Source: Bugula neritina
Taxonomy: Eukaryota > Bryozoa > Gymnolaemata > Cheilostomatida > Bugulidae
DNA: 64,000 nt
Assembly: GCA_964035545.1 (NCBI GenBank)
Contig: OZ037765.1
Span: 6,770,698-6,834,697, forward strand
Direction of reading: 5' to 3'
A program made the position numbers and the translations under genes. A model generated the notes under the pieces. That model was not told the DNA's origin and ran no database searches. It saw only the letters and a program-made list of their open reading frames with translations. Positions 13,582 through 38,800 of the stretch are shown here, piece after piece (the stretch's first letter is position 1; each line of letters begins with the position of its first letter).

Positions 13582-13776
13582 ATGAGTGATGGTAATTTGT
13601 TCACGGGTCATGGTGGACCCATGCCTAAAAGCCGCGTCTTAAATGTCGGTTTCTTTGGAACAGTTGATGATGCGTTTTCTTCTCGTTCTTTAAATTTAAA
13701 TGGATCTGTAAAAGAAAAGGTAGTTTCTGTTCAAATGGAGAATGAGTCGAAAGAAGAGGATTTTAGCCCACTGCAG
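13582..13776 (+). CDS. CRMP: Alternative first coding exon of the CRMP-like gene (long, L-type N-terminus)
   Basis: The ATG at 13582 opens a 65-codon exon that ends in phase 0 at CTGCAG before GTTAAT. Phase 0 matches the acceptor at 15122, so it can replace the short first exon at 14089-14127. The protein segment GFFGTVDDAFSSRSLNL aligns with GMFCNVEGAFESKTLDF of vertebrate long CRMP isoforms (G-F-V-AF-S-L pattern), and a basic PKSR stretch lies just before it. The donor is weaker than usual (GTTAAT). Joined to exons 2-12 it would give a protein of about 630 residues. The exon choice and similarity are read from sequence; its use is inferred. Confidence 0.7.
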
Positions 13777-14088
13777 GTTAATGCTTTTCTTGCTAATAGA
13801 AACAAGTTGAGCTGTTGTTCTTTAAGGATTGAGCCTACAGTGTATACTGCTGCATGTTTGTGTTTTACTGTCTTATTATGTGTTTGTTTATTTTGCTTGT
13901 TTTCTTTTATTCATTTTTTGAGTTCTTTGTCTATTTGTTGATCACATTGTACTCCAGTTACATACTACTAAAGGATAGTTTACTGGGATACCTTTTAGCC
14001 TGTTGCATCCAATAAATATTATTATTTAGCTATACTGATACCTACAGATATACATCTGCCTGCCTCACACGCTCTCCTGCATGCTAAG

Positions 14089-20665
<6,577 letters not shown>

Positions 20666-23333
20666 AGGTGGATGCTAATACATGGCTATGTATGTAGGGT
20701 GTTGGGTTAACCACATCTTTTTTAGGCTTGTGTTGTAATATAGGTATTAAAATAGTGTCATATAATACATTGTCAATTTTTTTTTCTTTTCAATCTCTTT
20801 TTTTCCCTCCAGTGTTGTACTTATTATTTCTAGTTGAATTTTACATAGTTTTTTTTTCTATTTTCGCCTATTGGCTGTATTTTTTATCATATTAGCTGTT
20901 TTTGTTAGCGTTTTCAACTTTTTTTACTGTCCTTTAGTCTATTTGTTTCTATGAAAATATTGTGTTTCTAGAAAAAATTTGAATTAAGGTAAGGTGTTTA
21001 ACCTTGTAATCTGAAAAGTGTTATAAATACAGTTTTGGTTTTGCAAGTTTTTATGTTCTGAATGACTCCCTAGTTTTAACAGTGGATTTACAAGGTTTCC
21101 CAGTGTTTAGTCAAATCAACTTTTCAAATTTCTTGTTATACTCAAAATACATCAACAATTATTTGAAAAAGAAAAAAAAACTCTCATAGATTTGGAAAAT
21201 TACGCAACATATATACATCTTAGATGAATAGTGTAATTTAGGCTTTAAAACCTAAAGGTTTCCAAATCACTCAACTCAGTGGAAGATTGAAAAAAACAGC
21301 AATAGAAGTAGGCCTAAATATAAAATTATATTACCAGCCTAACATTATTTTTATCAACCCTGTATGTCTTTTAAAAGTAACTAGAAACTTCACTGCCAGA
21401 TGTTGCTTGTGCTAGTTATGCTAAGTTTCAACAGTACTGCGTATATTGTGTTTTTTTGCTATAAAAATATATTTGGGTAGTCTTTTTATAGTGCTTTGCG
21501 TTACATAAAGATTGCAAGCTGTCGCTTTTGTTATCATCAACTTATTAATTTGTAAACATACTTGCTAATAAAGACTTCCTCTTTTCAGAAATTTATACTT
21601 TAAAAGTCACAGGCAAATGTTCAATTAAATTGCAAAATAATATAATAAAATGCAATACATAATAATTATAAAGCATGGGATATATAATCATTTACTATAA
21701 TGAAACATGGAACAATGAAGGAAACTATATTTCATTTAAGATTAAAGTACAAAATGATTTTAAAAAAGTAACTGGACACCAAACAAAAAATAACCTATAT
21801 GATTCTACAGCTTTACATTAGCAAACACTTATAAATGAACCATCAACCATGCTTTATAAGTTTGAAACATACTTTGCTTGTATAATATAAAAACAATGCA
21901 CTGCAGTTCATTGTGCTGTGTAACGATCAAAGCTGGAAAAATTTTATTACGCAACATACCATTCCCATATATGATACTTACCATGTAGCTAATATGTTTT
22001 GCAAAATACTCAACTAGCAGGTAAAAATAAAATAGAATGCCCATGTTATATATTTTTCAATTCCATTGTAATCCAAATCATTTTGCATATAAATTATATT
22101 GTTAAGGAGTATGCGAAGTAAAGTAATAGTGGGGCTAGATGAAATAAATGACATGAATGTTTATAAATAAAATGCTACATGCCATAAATACACGTGTATG
22201 CAATAGTCGGGTTTTTTAAATTAACCATAAGCAAGCTGCGTTGCTAATATTACCATAAGCTCAAAATGTAATAGGACGATTCAGTTGGGCAACTCCATGA
22301 AGTTCTTTGGGGCAAAATGGGGCAATTGGATAAATAGACTAAGATTCTTAGATGATAAAAGTAGTTTTTACGCCGACGTGAGAATTTGGCAAACTTATTT
22401 TATAAGCAGCTCCGAGTCGGGAGTAAATGGGTGCAGTAATTTGGGTTTAAAAATTTTAAATTGAGGGTCTTACTAAACCCCCAACTCAAAACTTGAGGAC
22501 CCAAACTACTGCGCCCATTCATCCCCAACTTGGAGCTGTTTATAAACCATTCAATTTGATATTGTTGGCATTTTAATCTTGCTCGCATAGGAGTTATTAT
22601 TTGCAATATTTACAAAACGTATTTCAGTAATACCATTAGTATTAATATTATAATTATAGTAATTATCAACCATGCCGATATTATTAATTATTATATGTAT
22701 TTTATTTGGCTACAAAACTTGTCATAGCAATAATTTTTAAGCTAACTAATACTATTAAACTTAAAGTTGCACCAACTTGGAAATGGAATGTTTTTATAAT
22801 CATAATCATAATGATAATCATAAACATCATTAATTAATAATTAACATAAACTTAAAGTGATAAACAATACCAATACTAATAGACTATTCAATAGAGATAT
22901 TATTATTAGTATTACCATTACTATTAGGCATTAGTGCATAGTGACTATAAATAATATTAATAATATGATCATACCCATACCAATGGCAATAGTTATACTT
23001 AAAGTTAAACTTATACTTATAGTTATAGTCGCAACAAACGTAACTAATACTATAAGTATAACATTAACTAATTAGGTGATTGACTGAGAGTGAACATCAC
23101 TGTTTGTTATCCTGATACTGATGGTGGTACAGTGATTTATGATTGTGAATGCGATACTATAGCCTATAATACTCTACCTATTACTGTTAGTAGTATTACA
23201 TATGCACTATGGCTGTAAAACTAACTGTAAGAAACAAAGTGCAACTATCAATATGAAAGCTGGAATTTGGAAAAAATTAGCTTGTGCCTTATATTATTAA
23301 AATGTTTATTTTTTTAACAGTTTGGAAGTAAAG
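20666..23333. other. Intergenic region between the tandem CRMP/dihydropyrimidinase genes
   Basis: Contains the 3' UTR of the upstream gene, a T-rich tract at 20779-20890, an AATAAA-type signal about 0.9 kb past the stop (gctaataaagac, near 21566), the 149-bp near-palindrome at 22398-22546, and AGTTAT/ACTAAT hexamer words at 22980-23060. No plus-strand exon like the long first exon of the upstream gene was found. An acceptor-like tttttttaacag ends at 23320, 13 bp before the next ATG, so an upstream non-coding exon of the downstream gene is likely somewhere in this stretch. Confidence 0.5.
22398..22546. repeat. 149-bp near-palindrome (foldback element or hairpin)
   Basis: The outer left arm (from tttataagcagctccgagt) and the reverse complement of the outer right arm (tttataaacagctccaagt) match over 48 bp with 8 differences, all transitions. 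Similarity continues inward (for example gtcttactaaacc against gtttagtaagacc) almost to the centre, so the whole segment folds on itself. It may be a decayed foldback/MITE-like element or an inverted duplication. No clear target duplication was seen. Confidence 0.8.
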
Positions 23334-29492
<6,159 letters not shown>

Positions 29493-30214
29493 ACCCCTCA
29501 CTGTAATAGTACTACAATAGTTTACTATGTTACTATATATGTAAACTGTTTTGTTTTATTGACTCCTAATTTTTGATATTTGCATTAAATTTTTTAGCAG
29601 CTAGGGTAGAATATATTTTATAGCCAACTTTTCTAAATCACTACAGAATTATCGTAACTAACATGCCTTAAATTTTTTAATGTCTAGTTTTTATATTTCA
29701 TGCTACTTCATTTCGTTAGACTAATATTTCAAAAACTATCTTGACTAATTCTGCAGTTGTAAGTTTTGGTTGTAGTAATGTTTGGTAGTCTTCTTGAGTA
29801 TTTACTTACATATCATAAATGGTTTCAATTTTACATTTTTAATGAATTAATAAATATGGTTTACACCTGAGCTGCATCTTTTATTACATGTATTTTTGCA
29901 GCATCTTGCTAAAATTCTATTAATTTTAGTACAAGCTTTAAATACTCTACACAAAAGTTATATAAGCCTAGTAAGGTATTAATTCAACTATTAGTTGCAT
30001 TGAAATTTGATTTGAAAATAACTAACAGTTTGTAATAGCTGCATTAACAAAAAATAACTGCATGGATAAACTGAATAAGTCTTGTTCATTACAAAATTGA
30101 ACTAATAAAATTCCAACTCATGAGCATCGATAAAGGAGTTGCATTTTCACGATATCAGTTTACAAGCACCTACAGTCACGTGGGTAAGGTACTTGATTTA
30201 GCTTCAGTTTCTAG

Positions 30215-30289
30215 TATATAAATGCTTTTGTCACTACACAAACGAACTGTGCCAATGTTTTTTGAAACACAGTCTCTACCTTTCACCAG
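30215..30289 (+). promoter_or_regulatory. Candidate TATA promoter and short leader exon upstream of sidekick
   Basis: TATATAAA at 30215-30222 is followed about 25 bp later by tcactacaca (a plausible start site). About 50 bp further is an excellent donor, accag before gtgagt, at 30289/30290. This has the shape of a TATA promoter plus a first exon spliced to a downstream acceptor such as that at 32669. There is no direct proof of transcription. Confidence 0.35.
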
Positions 30290-30523
30290 GTGAGTCATTG
30301 GTCGCTAAAACTGAAAATTAGAAAGGATATTATATGCGCAACATAGTCAAACTTATTGACATGTTGCTGTAGGTCCTAGCTTATATCTAAATGCATTATT
30401 TCAAGCAATACACTTATCAGTTGGTTTAAGCTTAGCAGACCTCCACGTGTGTAAGTAATCATATGTGTTTAACGTATTCATAGAATTAGATTGTGATAGT
30501 CATTCAATTTCACTTCGCTCTTC

Positions 30524-30850
30524 AGTTACACTTAGTCTTACAGTTAGTGTTACACTTACTGAGTTACTGTTAGTGTTACTGTCAGGGTCGGACTAAGATA
30601 TACTCTTAGTGTTACTCTAACTCTTACCGTTACGGTCAGTGTCACTGTGTTTGCCTTACACTGTCACTTTGACTTGCACTTACTATTACTATTAGTATTA
30701 CAGTATTACTATTATTTAAAGTATAACATTAACTATAAATTATGGGTGGTGCCATTATGATTGTCTTTTTCAAGTTTAAGTTCACGTACCACAAGTATTA
30801 CTATTAGTATTAGTATTACACTATTAGTATTACTAATCATATTAATATTT
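30524..30850. repeat. Degenerate hexamer cloud (TTACAG/TTAGTG and ATTACT/ATTAGT words)
   Basis: Begins with cagttacacttagtcttaca-like words (TTAGTG, TTACTG), then changes to ATTACT/ATTAGT words around 30680-30850. It is the same style as the arrays at 11776 and 37620. Non-coding. Confidence 0.65.
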
Positions 30851-32733
30851 TCTATTGACTATACACGTGCAGTTGATATAACTTACAAGTATTAGTGTAA
30901 CCATGGCACAATCAGTATCGCTATCAGCTATGGCCTATGGCCCTGGCTATCAGACTTACTCTTAGTCTTAGTATAGAAAAGTGTTTATATTCCACAGCAA
31001 CTGTAAGAGCAGTAGCTGAAGCTATTTCAGTTACACTTACTCATTAATAAATATTTGAAAATGAAAATATTGATTGTATGATTAGTATAATACAATATAA
31101 CAGCAAAATTTTCCTGTTAATGTTTATGAATTACACAAATTTTAATATAATTCAGATTCCGTAAAAAGAGAAAGGGAATGCAATGCAATGGAGATATGAC
31201 TATAGCACCAGATAATTAAACTTTGTGACATCCTCTTTCTGCATAATGTGCAGTAATTGTTTACTGGAGTTATATCAAGATGCTCTGTTTAGCTATTGCA
31301 GTAGTTAAATGGATCATGGATCCCAGTGTTAATATAGGTTATTTAAAAGTATCCTACATGGCAATTTAGTTTGATTTCAGTAGGATTTGGCGTTCTGTTG
31401 ATGCCAGTAGCATCTACTCGGCTTCTGTACTTGATAACTAACGTTAGGTTATTCAATCATGTTCTGTTCAATGGCTTGCTGACACATCTAACAGCAACAT
31501 TTCCAAAAAGGTTTAGTAAGTTGGTTCTTTTTTGGCATTTTGATCATTTGGTTAGTGCTTGCTTTTTCATGTACTCTAAATTTCTTTGAAAAGACACTGC
31601 CAGCAGAAAGTTACTACGCAGGTGCTGTATTTGAACCGTCTCTGTGTAAAGGAAGCTTCTTGTTATATAGTTCTGTTTGAACTCCTGGCATGGTGCTAAG
31701 TACTCAATTCTTTTCTTTGTTTTAGTAAATGCTTTGTTGATGTATACAAAAAATATTACTGATCAGTTTATAAAATGAGCTTAAAGTTAAAGCATATTCA
31801 TGATGCTATGCTAAAATTGCTTTTAAAGTGTCTTTCAATGCATGTCAAGAAGCAGGCTATGCTTTAAAAGATATGGACTTTTGTAAAAGAAATTACATGC
31901 TTATCAAAATAGGAAGTAAGTCTGTAGTCATTAGTTAATCTGGACAAAAATACATGGTCTGCATTATTAAGGCCAAGATTTCTAGTTTTGTGCAATTTGG
32001 GACAAGCTCTCAGCTTGTGCCAAACAAGTGCTTGCAAGTTCTCTATCTTCCGTGAACTGACCAAGTTGTAGATAAACAGAGCCCACTTGCCCTCTGAACA
32101 GCTTTTTCATTCCTCACAAAATATGTTACTTATTTTCCAAATTTAGACCCTGTACATATATGTTGAAGTGATTAAAAAAAGTTGTTTTGATAAAACCTAA
32201 TATCAGATTGAGGGTGTCGTGCTATTGGTTTATTTCAGCATTTCTATCTAACATGTCACACTGAGCTGTAATTTCAGTCTAGGATGGCTGTGTTTTGCAT
32301 TGATAGGGTTATATCTGGTTTTACAGCACTCTTTTCAGTGGTTTCCTGTCATAGTGAGTGGTGGTCTACCCTTGAAAGGGAACTAGACATTAGCAATCTA
32401 TCAACTTTAATATTTTTGTGATTCATACTTGTTTTCATCATATATCATAATGGTGACATGTTTTCATTTTTTTTAACATTCTCAATAATGTAGAAATCGT
32501 CATTGACTCAGATTGCATTATTAATTAGTATTTCAAAATGATTTGTTGTGTTGCTCCTTTCTGTTCTTGTTCCGATTGAGTATGTTTCAGTTACTGTTGC
32601 ATCAAAATGTATATATTTTTCAGCTTGTATGCTGGTATGTTATCTTCTATGGCTGTGTTTATTTTTAGGTTGACTGATCCTAAAATATTGGAGATTAGCT
32701 CAGCATCGCCATCCTGTTACATACCTGGTCAAA

Positions 32734-32815
32734 ATGAATGGAGAAAATCTCAGCCGGAGACAGAAAATATTTTACACAGTTTTGAATATATTAATATGCT
32801 TATCTCATTGTACAA
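32734..32815 (+). CDS. SDK: Sidekick first coding exon: signal peptide
   Basis: The ATG at 32734 is read in a different frame from the longer open frame that overlaps it. It encodes a basic start (SRRQK), a hydrophobic core (IFYTVLNILICLSHC) and, across the junction to 33849, TNAQSPP, a good cleavage context (after TNA). The exon ends in phase 1 at TACAA before gtaagt, which is the phase the Ig1 exon needs. The overlapping longer frame would join out of phase and soon stop, so this start is preferred. Confidence 0.75.
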
Positions 32816-35800
32816 GTAAGTCTCTGCTAACCTACACTATTTGTCATTGTATAGACTAGTAAATTCAGCCATGTTTCTGTAAAACTAATCATAAACACTG
32901 ACACTGAATAGCACAACTACCTGCTAACCTAATTAGCTCAAATTAAAAAGTTAATTAAATGTTCCCTTTTTTTCTTTTGTTCCCATTATTCCCTCTACCT
33001 CATTTTTTAAATTTTTGTAATTGCCTAAAGGAATGAATCATAAAAATAGGAATTCATTTCCATCTCCCCAAAGCCTAGTATAAAAACTAGCACTATGAAG
33101 GCACGAGTTGGCTTATTAAAAGGCAATTGTGCAGTCTATTGTACTGGGACAATTGGTTTTCTTTGATTACTTCACTCTGTAAATAAATATAATAGTTGAC
33201 TGATAATTTTGACTTGCTGCGTGGTTGACAAGTGAGTCACCACTGAAGATTGCATTCACAGTCCAATTATGACTATACGCTACGTTTCCCCAGCTTCCCG
33301 TTATGGGATGGATTTTTCATTCGATGTTGAGAAACAGTTGCATCGAATGAAACCACAACCGAAAAATTATTGGTCCTAGCATCCATTCACACAATGGGAA
33401 GTAATGCTATACCTGCTGTTGATATTGATACATAGGGTGGATATTTTGTCTTGTACAAATCACATCAATAAATTTCTTACCACTTAATATATTATAAGGG
33501 CACTACCACAGCTTTCATGCAAACAAGCATCAAGTGTATCAAAATACCACTTTAAAGAATATTCAGTTCTAATTAACTACTGATTGTAGCATATTAACTT
33601 AATGCTATCAGATTGATATTGTTCAATGAGCTAAATGATAATTATTCAAGTGTGCTGCACTATGCCAGCATTGTGTCGCATGTTATGATAACTATTGTAT
33701 TAATTATTTTATGTCACTTAACTACATTATGTTCCAATCAATGCCTGTCCTGAGATTCTATGCTCTTCCATAATTTGAAGGCAAAAGCTTAACACGTGTC
33801 TAAAGATTGAAAAAGCTTGCTTAGATGGGAAAGTTTATTTATTTTTAGATGCACAATCACCACCAGTAATATCCGAGTTCTCTTTGGGCACCACCAGTGA
33901 ATCTGGAACCACTTTGAATGAAGGTGACCAACTAATTTCAGCACCACAGATAACAGGAGTACCCTTTCCGGAAGTCATTTTCTACAAAGATGGACATGTT
34001 GTCCAGACTGAGGCCGCGTTTGTAAGTGCATGTCACACGAAAAAGGATATTTGTTAAAACTTTCAGTGCATCTTGTGATATTTTTTCCTCTGTCCATATT
34101 TATTTGTTCATTCATTAAATTGTTAGTTCCTTATTGGATTGCTGTTTGTTTTAAATCAAAAGTTATATAAATGTAGTTATGATTATATCAAAACGTTTTT
34201 AATAGTATTGCAGTTTTTAAAATCTTAGGTTTATACAGAAATCTTTACTTTTATATTTTTTAGGCACATGTGCTTGTAATCAACTCCGTGACCCGAGACC
34301 ATGCTGGGCTGTATTGGGTGGTAGCTAACAATTCTCTTGGTGCAGTAATGAGCAGCAAGTACAGGTTATCTCTCTACAGTAAGTAAACCTCTCGCTCTGA
34401 CAATGCACCATCACTTCAACTGTAATTAGCAGTGAATTTCACTAGGATATCTAATTTTCTACAAACAAGATTCGACAGCCTCAAGCTAAGTGTAGATAAA
34501 AGTCATCAATGGCTAGCATTGTGTGTAGTATTTGTGTTGGGTTCTGAGGAGAGTTGTTTTTAGTAGCCTGATAAATAGCTGACTCTGCTGCCATCTTTAA
34601 TAATTAGTTTTCTGCAGGTGGAATCTGCGTCAGCGCTACTTTCTTCTTGTTGTAGCTTCTGACCCCTGGCCTGATTCGAATCAGACTGAAAGAGTTCCTG
34701 TAAATTCCGGGGACGCCCTCACTTTGGCCGTTCCGCCACTGAATGTCAACTCAGTGCTCCCACCTGGTCTTCTGCAGTGGTACTATTCCACATCCGACTT
34801 GACGGAACCGAATGTCCCGGTGTCGGAACAAGAGCGTGTGCAGCTCACCAAATCTTTACAGCTCATCATTCTTGATGTGCCGGCCATTTTCAATGGTAGA
34901 ATATATCAAGTGGTGCATACTAACTTTGCATTGGGCACCATAGTCAAGAGTAAGAAGTTTCAGCTTGTTGTAACAGGTAATATCAATACATTTGCTGCCT
35001 TCATCAAGTTTACATACTTGGATACTAATTTATATATTTGCATTATGTATATCTCTGTTTTTATACTCCACAAGTGGTCAAGTCTATAGGGTTTAGTTTT
35101 ACAAGCTAGTTGGGTTGACTACTGTAGTTCACTTTCAAGTTGACTGAATGTAACAAATGCAAATTTCACAAGTTTTGAATACAGTAGATAGTCCATACTA
35201 TGCAGTTCTCTTGGTAATGGCATTGCCAAGAATTTTTGACTTGCTAAAAACAAAATTAATGAGTTTCACGAATTATATTGAGTATTTTACAATGCATGTC
35301 TGCTGGTTATTCATTAATAAGTTAAATATGTAGTTTACAACACTTCAGAGTGATTAATTTAATTTTATTCTTACTTTATCTAGTTCTTGTTACTCCCTCT
35401 GTGTACTGACTCTTACGGCTAGCACTTGCCATGTAGATTATTTCTTGCTTACTATCCTGTTGATTGTAGACACTGGAAGGTCGACTGTAGCACCAAGCAT
35501 TGCTGTTGCATTACCTGCACAGTCATTTGTAGAACAAGGTCAATCTCTTGAACTGACGTGCATTGTTAATGCCAGGTAAATTCTGCAATAGATCCCCATT
35601 TTGCTCTTCTGCCAACTGCCATAATCAATAACGTACACTGTTATATTTTCATTATGTATATTTTTGCAACCATCCTTTTCTGGCATGATGTCCAGGCAAA
35701 AACCCATTGTATAGGCTTAAAGGACTTTTTTATTTTAAAAGAAAGTCTGTCTTCAAGTCCAAGTTGGTGCTGTAACAGTTCACACCTTAACTCACTCTAA

Positions 35801-38800
35801 TAGACACTTTCTATAGCTGCACTTCAAGCTCTTTTATTCTTATAAAAGCATGTAACTGCACATATACAAGTTACTTACACAATACACTTGCATTTTAGAC
35901 CAACTCGACCATCTATTGAGTGGTACAAGATACCAGCGAGTGGTGGTGCCCGAGTCCCTTTCACTACTGGCCAAGAAACCAAGTTCTCGAGAGTTAATCT
36001 CATAAATAATGTGGTTGATGGAGAGGAATATCAGTGCGAGGGCCAAGTCGGCGGTGAGACAGTTGTGAGCACAACAACTGTTGTTGTAACAAGTATGTAT
36101 TCTCTATAGTTTGAAAGCTACACATCAAGTTTTACACTTAATTGATGACTGTTATGACAAGACATATACTTGATTTAGAATGGTTTGTTTTAGCTGAAGA
36201 AATCTCAATAAGCCTATTCAAGTATTGTTTACGCTAATTGCTATCACAGTGAGCTTTATGAATTGCAGGGCTGGTGTTCCAACAGAGACTTCACAGCGTC
36301 TACAACACAGACATCGGCAGCAAGCAGTACCTGCCCTGCACCGTGAGCAGCAACCCACCTGCTGTCATCACCTGGCGCAAAAATGCTGTCGACATTATTT
36401 CTAATGACAGGTAGTTTTTTCTTCCTGTAGTATTATTTTTTCTCTTCTGCTTTTTATTCTGCATAGCAATTGCTTACTGTTTATTCTGCATAGCAATTGC
36501 TTACATGCAATTCTTTTTAAACTAGAAGATATATGATAAGCTTGTAACACCACGCCCTGTAATAAGTATCAATATTATGCGGGCAACAGCAACTGAATAT
36601 CACGGTGACCAGCATTTATGGTACTTAATTTCTTCTTTGCTTCTTTTTCTGCAATGCTCTAGTTTTGACTAATGATGGCATTACCCTGAGTAAGTCCCAT
36701 GGAATCATCATCAATGACTGGATAATGAGTATGAATCACCTCTAATGAAGAGAAATATAACACTCTGATATGTTTGTGTATTGTTGTGTTGAATGATTGC
36801 TACTTGTGTTGGTGTGTAAAAACTATTAGTTTAGTCATTGAGATCAATTGATTTAAACATCGTAGGCATCCAGGTTATTTTGATAAAATCAATTACTGTT
36901 AATTAAAAGATCATACTTTTTTAGTTGCATTCACAAAATATATACAAAAAATCTCAACTCAATATACCAGAAAAAATGAATTAAAATATATGTGTTAATA
37001 GCACTGAGATTGACGTGACCGTGGCGCATGAAAAATCTGAAAGAAGAGTTGTCTTCTATTTTTCTATATTAATATATAGAGCTTGTCGTGAAAATGAAGA
37101 TTTTTTAAAAAAAATATTGTGATCCTCTGGTAACTTCCTGAATTTAGAAAATTAACTCATATATTTCTTTTCATGTGGACAACAGCTCACTTTTTTTTAA
37201 ATTTATTTTGAAGCTCTTTTCGTAAAAAATAATCAAAAGTAAAAAATCCAAAATTTTTACAAATTGGTTCGGGGCTTGACGTGAAAGGCATTTGGACGAA
37301 GATGTCAAGGTCACCATTAATAAATTTATTTTATCACAATTCACAATACTGCACAGAAAGTTAATGAAGTGGGCTGAAAATTAGGTTGCTAGCATATTCA
37401 TATTGATATGCATTATATTGATTGTTACAGTATTATTTTTTAAATGTGTTTTGTTATCAGTTATGTTTAACTTCTTTATAGAGCTGCTGTTAGACTAAGA
37501 CTAAGAGTAAGACATAATATTAGCAACAATGAATGATTCAATGATAATATTAATAATTAATATCACTTTAATATTAAATTAAAATTATTATTAAATTGAA
37601 ATTCACGGTGACGTATCACTATCACTATGAGTATGAGTATCGTACAAATTAATTATGAGTATGAGTATTACTATGACATTAACTCAATCAGTGATTGACT
37701 ATTAGTATTACTATGAATATGACTGTGCATAACTCAATCACAATGAGAATATCAATATGAATATGGCTTCTAATTCTTGTAACTTTTGACTATCACTATG
37801 ATGATGCTGATAGTGATAATCACTGCCAGCCCAAGTCTCATACTCATAGTGATACTATTACTATTGTCTATTAGTATTAATAACTAGTATTACTATTAGT
37901 ACAACTACTAGTACTGTACTAGTATTACTCATAGTTCTGATAATGATGGAGATAATAGTTTTAAAAGTTCTACTTCTACTTTTATAGTAACTGTGAGCTA
38001 GATTGTATATGTTGAACTCTACTCATTTTTTACTACTAATGCTAATACTAATAGTAATAGTAATACTAATAATAATTATAGTTGTTATAATGATAGTAAT
38101 ACTAATAGTAATAATAACTATTTCAATTTGATAATTTATGTTTTACAACAGCATTATCGCTTATCAATTACATTGGTTCATAATATGATTATTTTAATTT
38201 TGCTTTGTGTGTTTTTTCATGTTGTAAATTTAAGTTCGTATGGTTATTTAATGAACTAGAGAACTAGCCAAATGTTATGTACCGATTGCAATAATTTACT
38301 ATAAACTCAGTGAAATTTAAAACCTAATTGATATTACTATGACATTGATTGTACAGAGGTAGCTAAAATATACATTAAATTACCAATAATTTTAACTCGC
38401 CAATACACTATGAGTAGAACAGTCAAATGCAATGATAGAAAATTAATTAGTCATAGCAGCCCGTTGCTTGAGGAACATTGAGCTACAGGTCTAAAATGAT
38501 TTAGTTTTGTGATCCCTTATATAACAAAATAATTTTTTTTAAACTGGTTTAATACTTTTATTATAAACACGCTTATCAAAGTAACATGTTTTTGATGTAT
38601 ATTCTATTAAAAAAGCAATCACATCAGGTTTTCAATTTGTATGTTGTACAAAGTTTATTATGGTGACAAGTTACTAAATTATATGGTTCAGCTTTGTAAA
38701 GTAAAGTTGATAAAATAAATACAATTATGTGATTGTTTTACTGCTATATATTAAATTTAAATGAGTTGAATAATATCCTAGTGCATTGAATTAGATATTT

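Larger units (their letters stand above)
29493..32733. other. Intergenic and 5' region between dihydropyrimidinase and sidekick
   Basis: Holds the 3' UTR of the dihydropyrimidinase gene (AATAAA at 29849-29854), a TATA-like box with a possible leader exon (30215-30289), and hexamer repeat clouds at 30524-30665 and 30680-30850. An acceptor-like tttatttttag ends at 32669, 64 bp before the sidekick ATG, so that ATG exon probably begins there with untranslated sequence. No other gene was recognised. Confidence 0.5.

Noticed and set aside
31371-31589. Hydrophobic open frame as an upstream signal-peptide exon
   Set aside because: It begins with TTG, has no donor in a suitable phase, and shows no similarity; the region has low coding character.
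32607-32819. 70-codon open frame as the sidekick start
   Set aside because: Its splice phase does not fit the Ig1 exon; the ATG at 32734 in another frame gives a signal peptide and the right phase.
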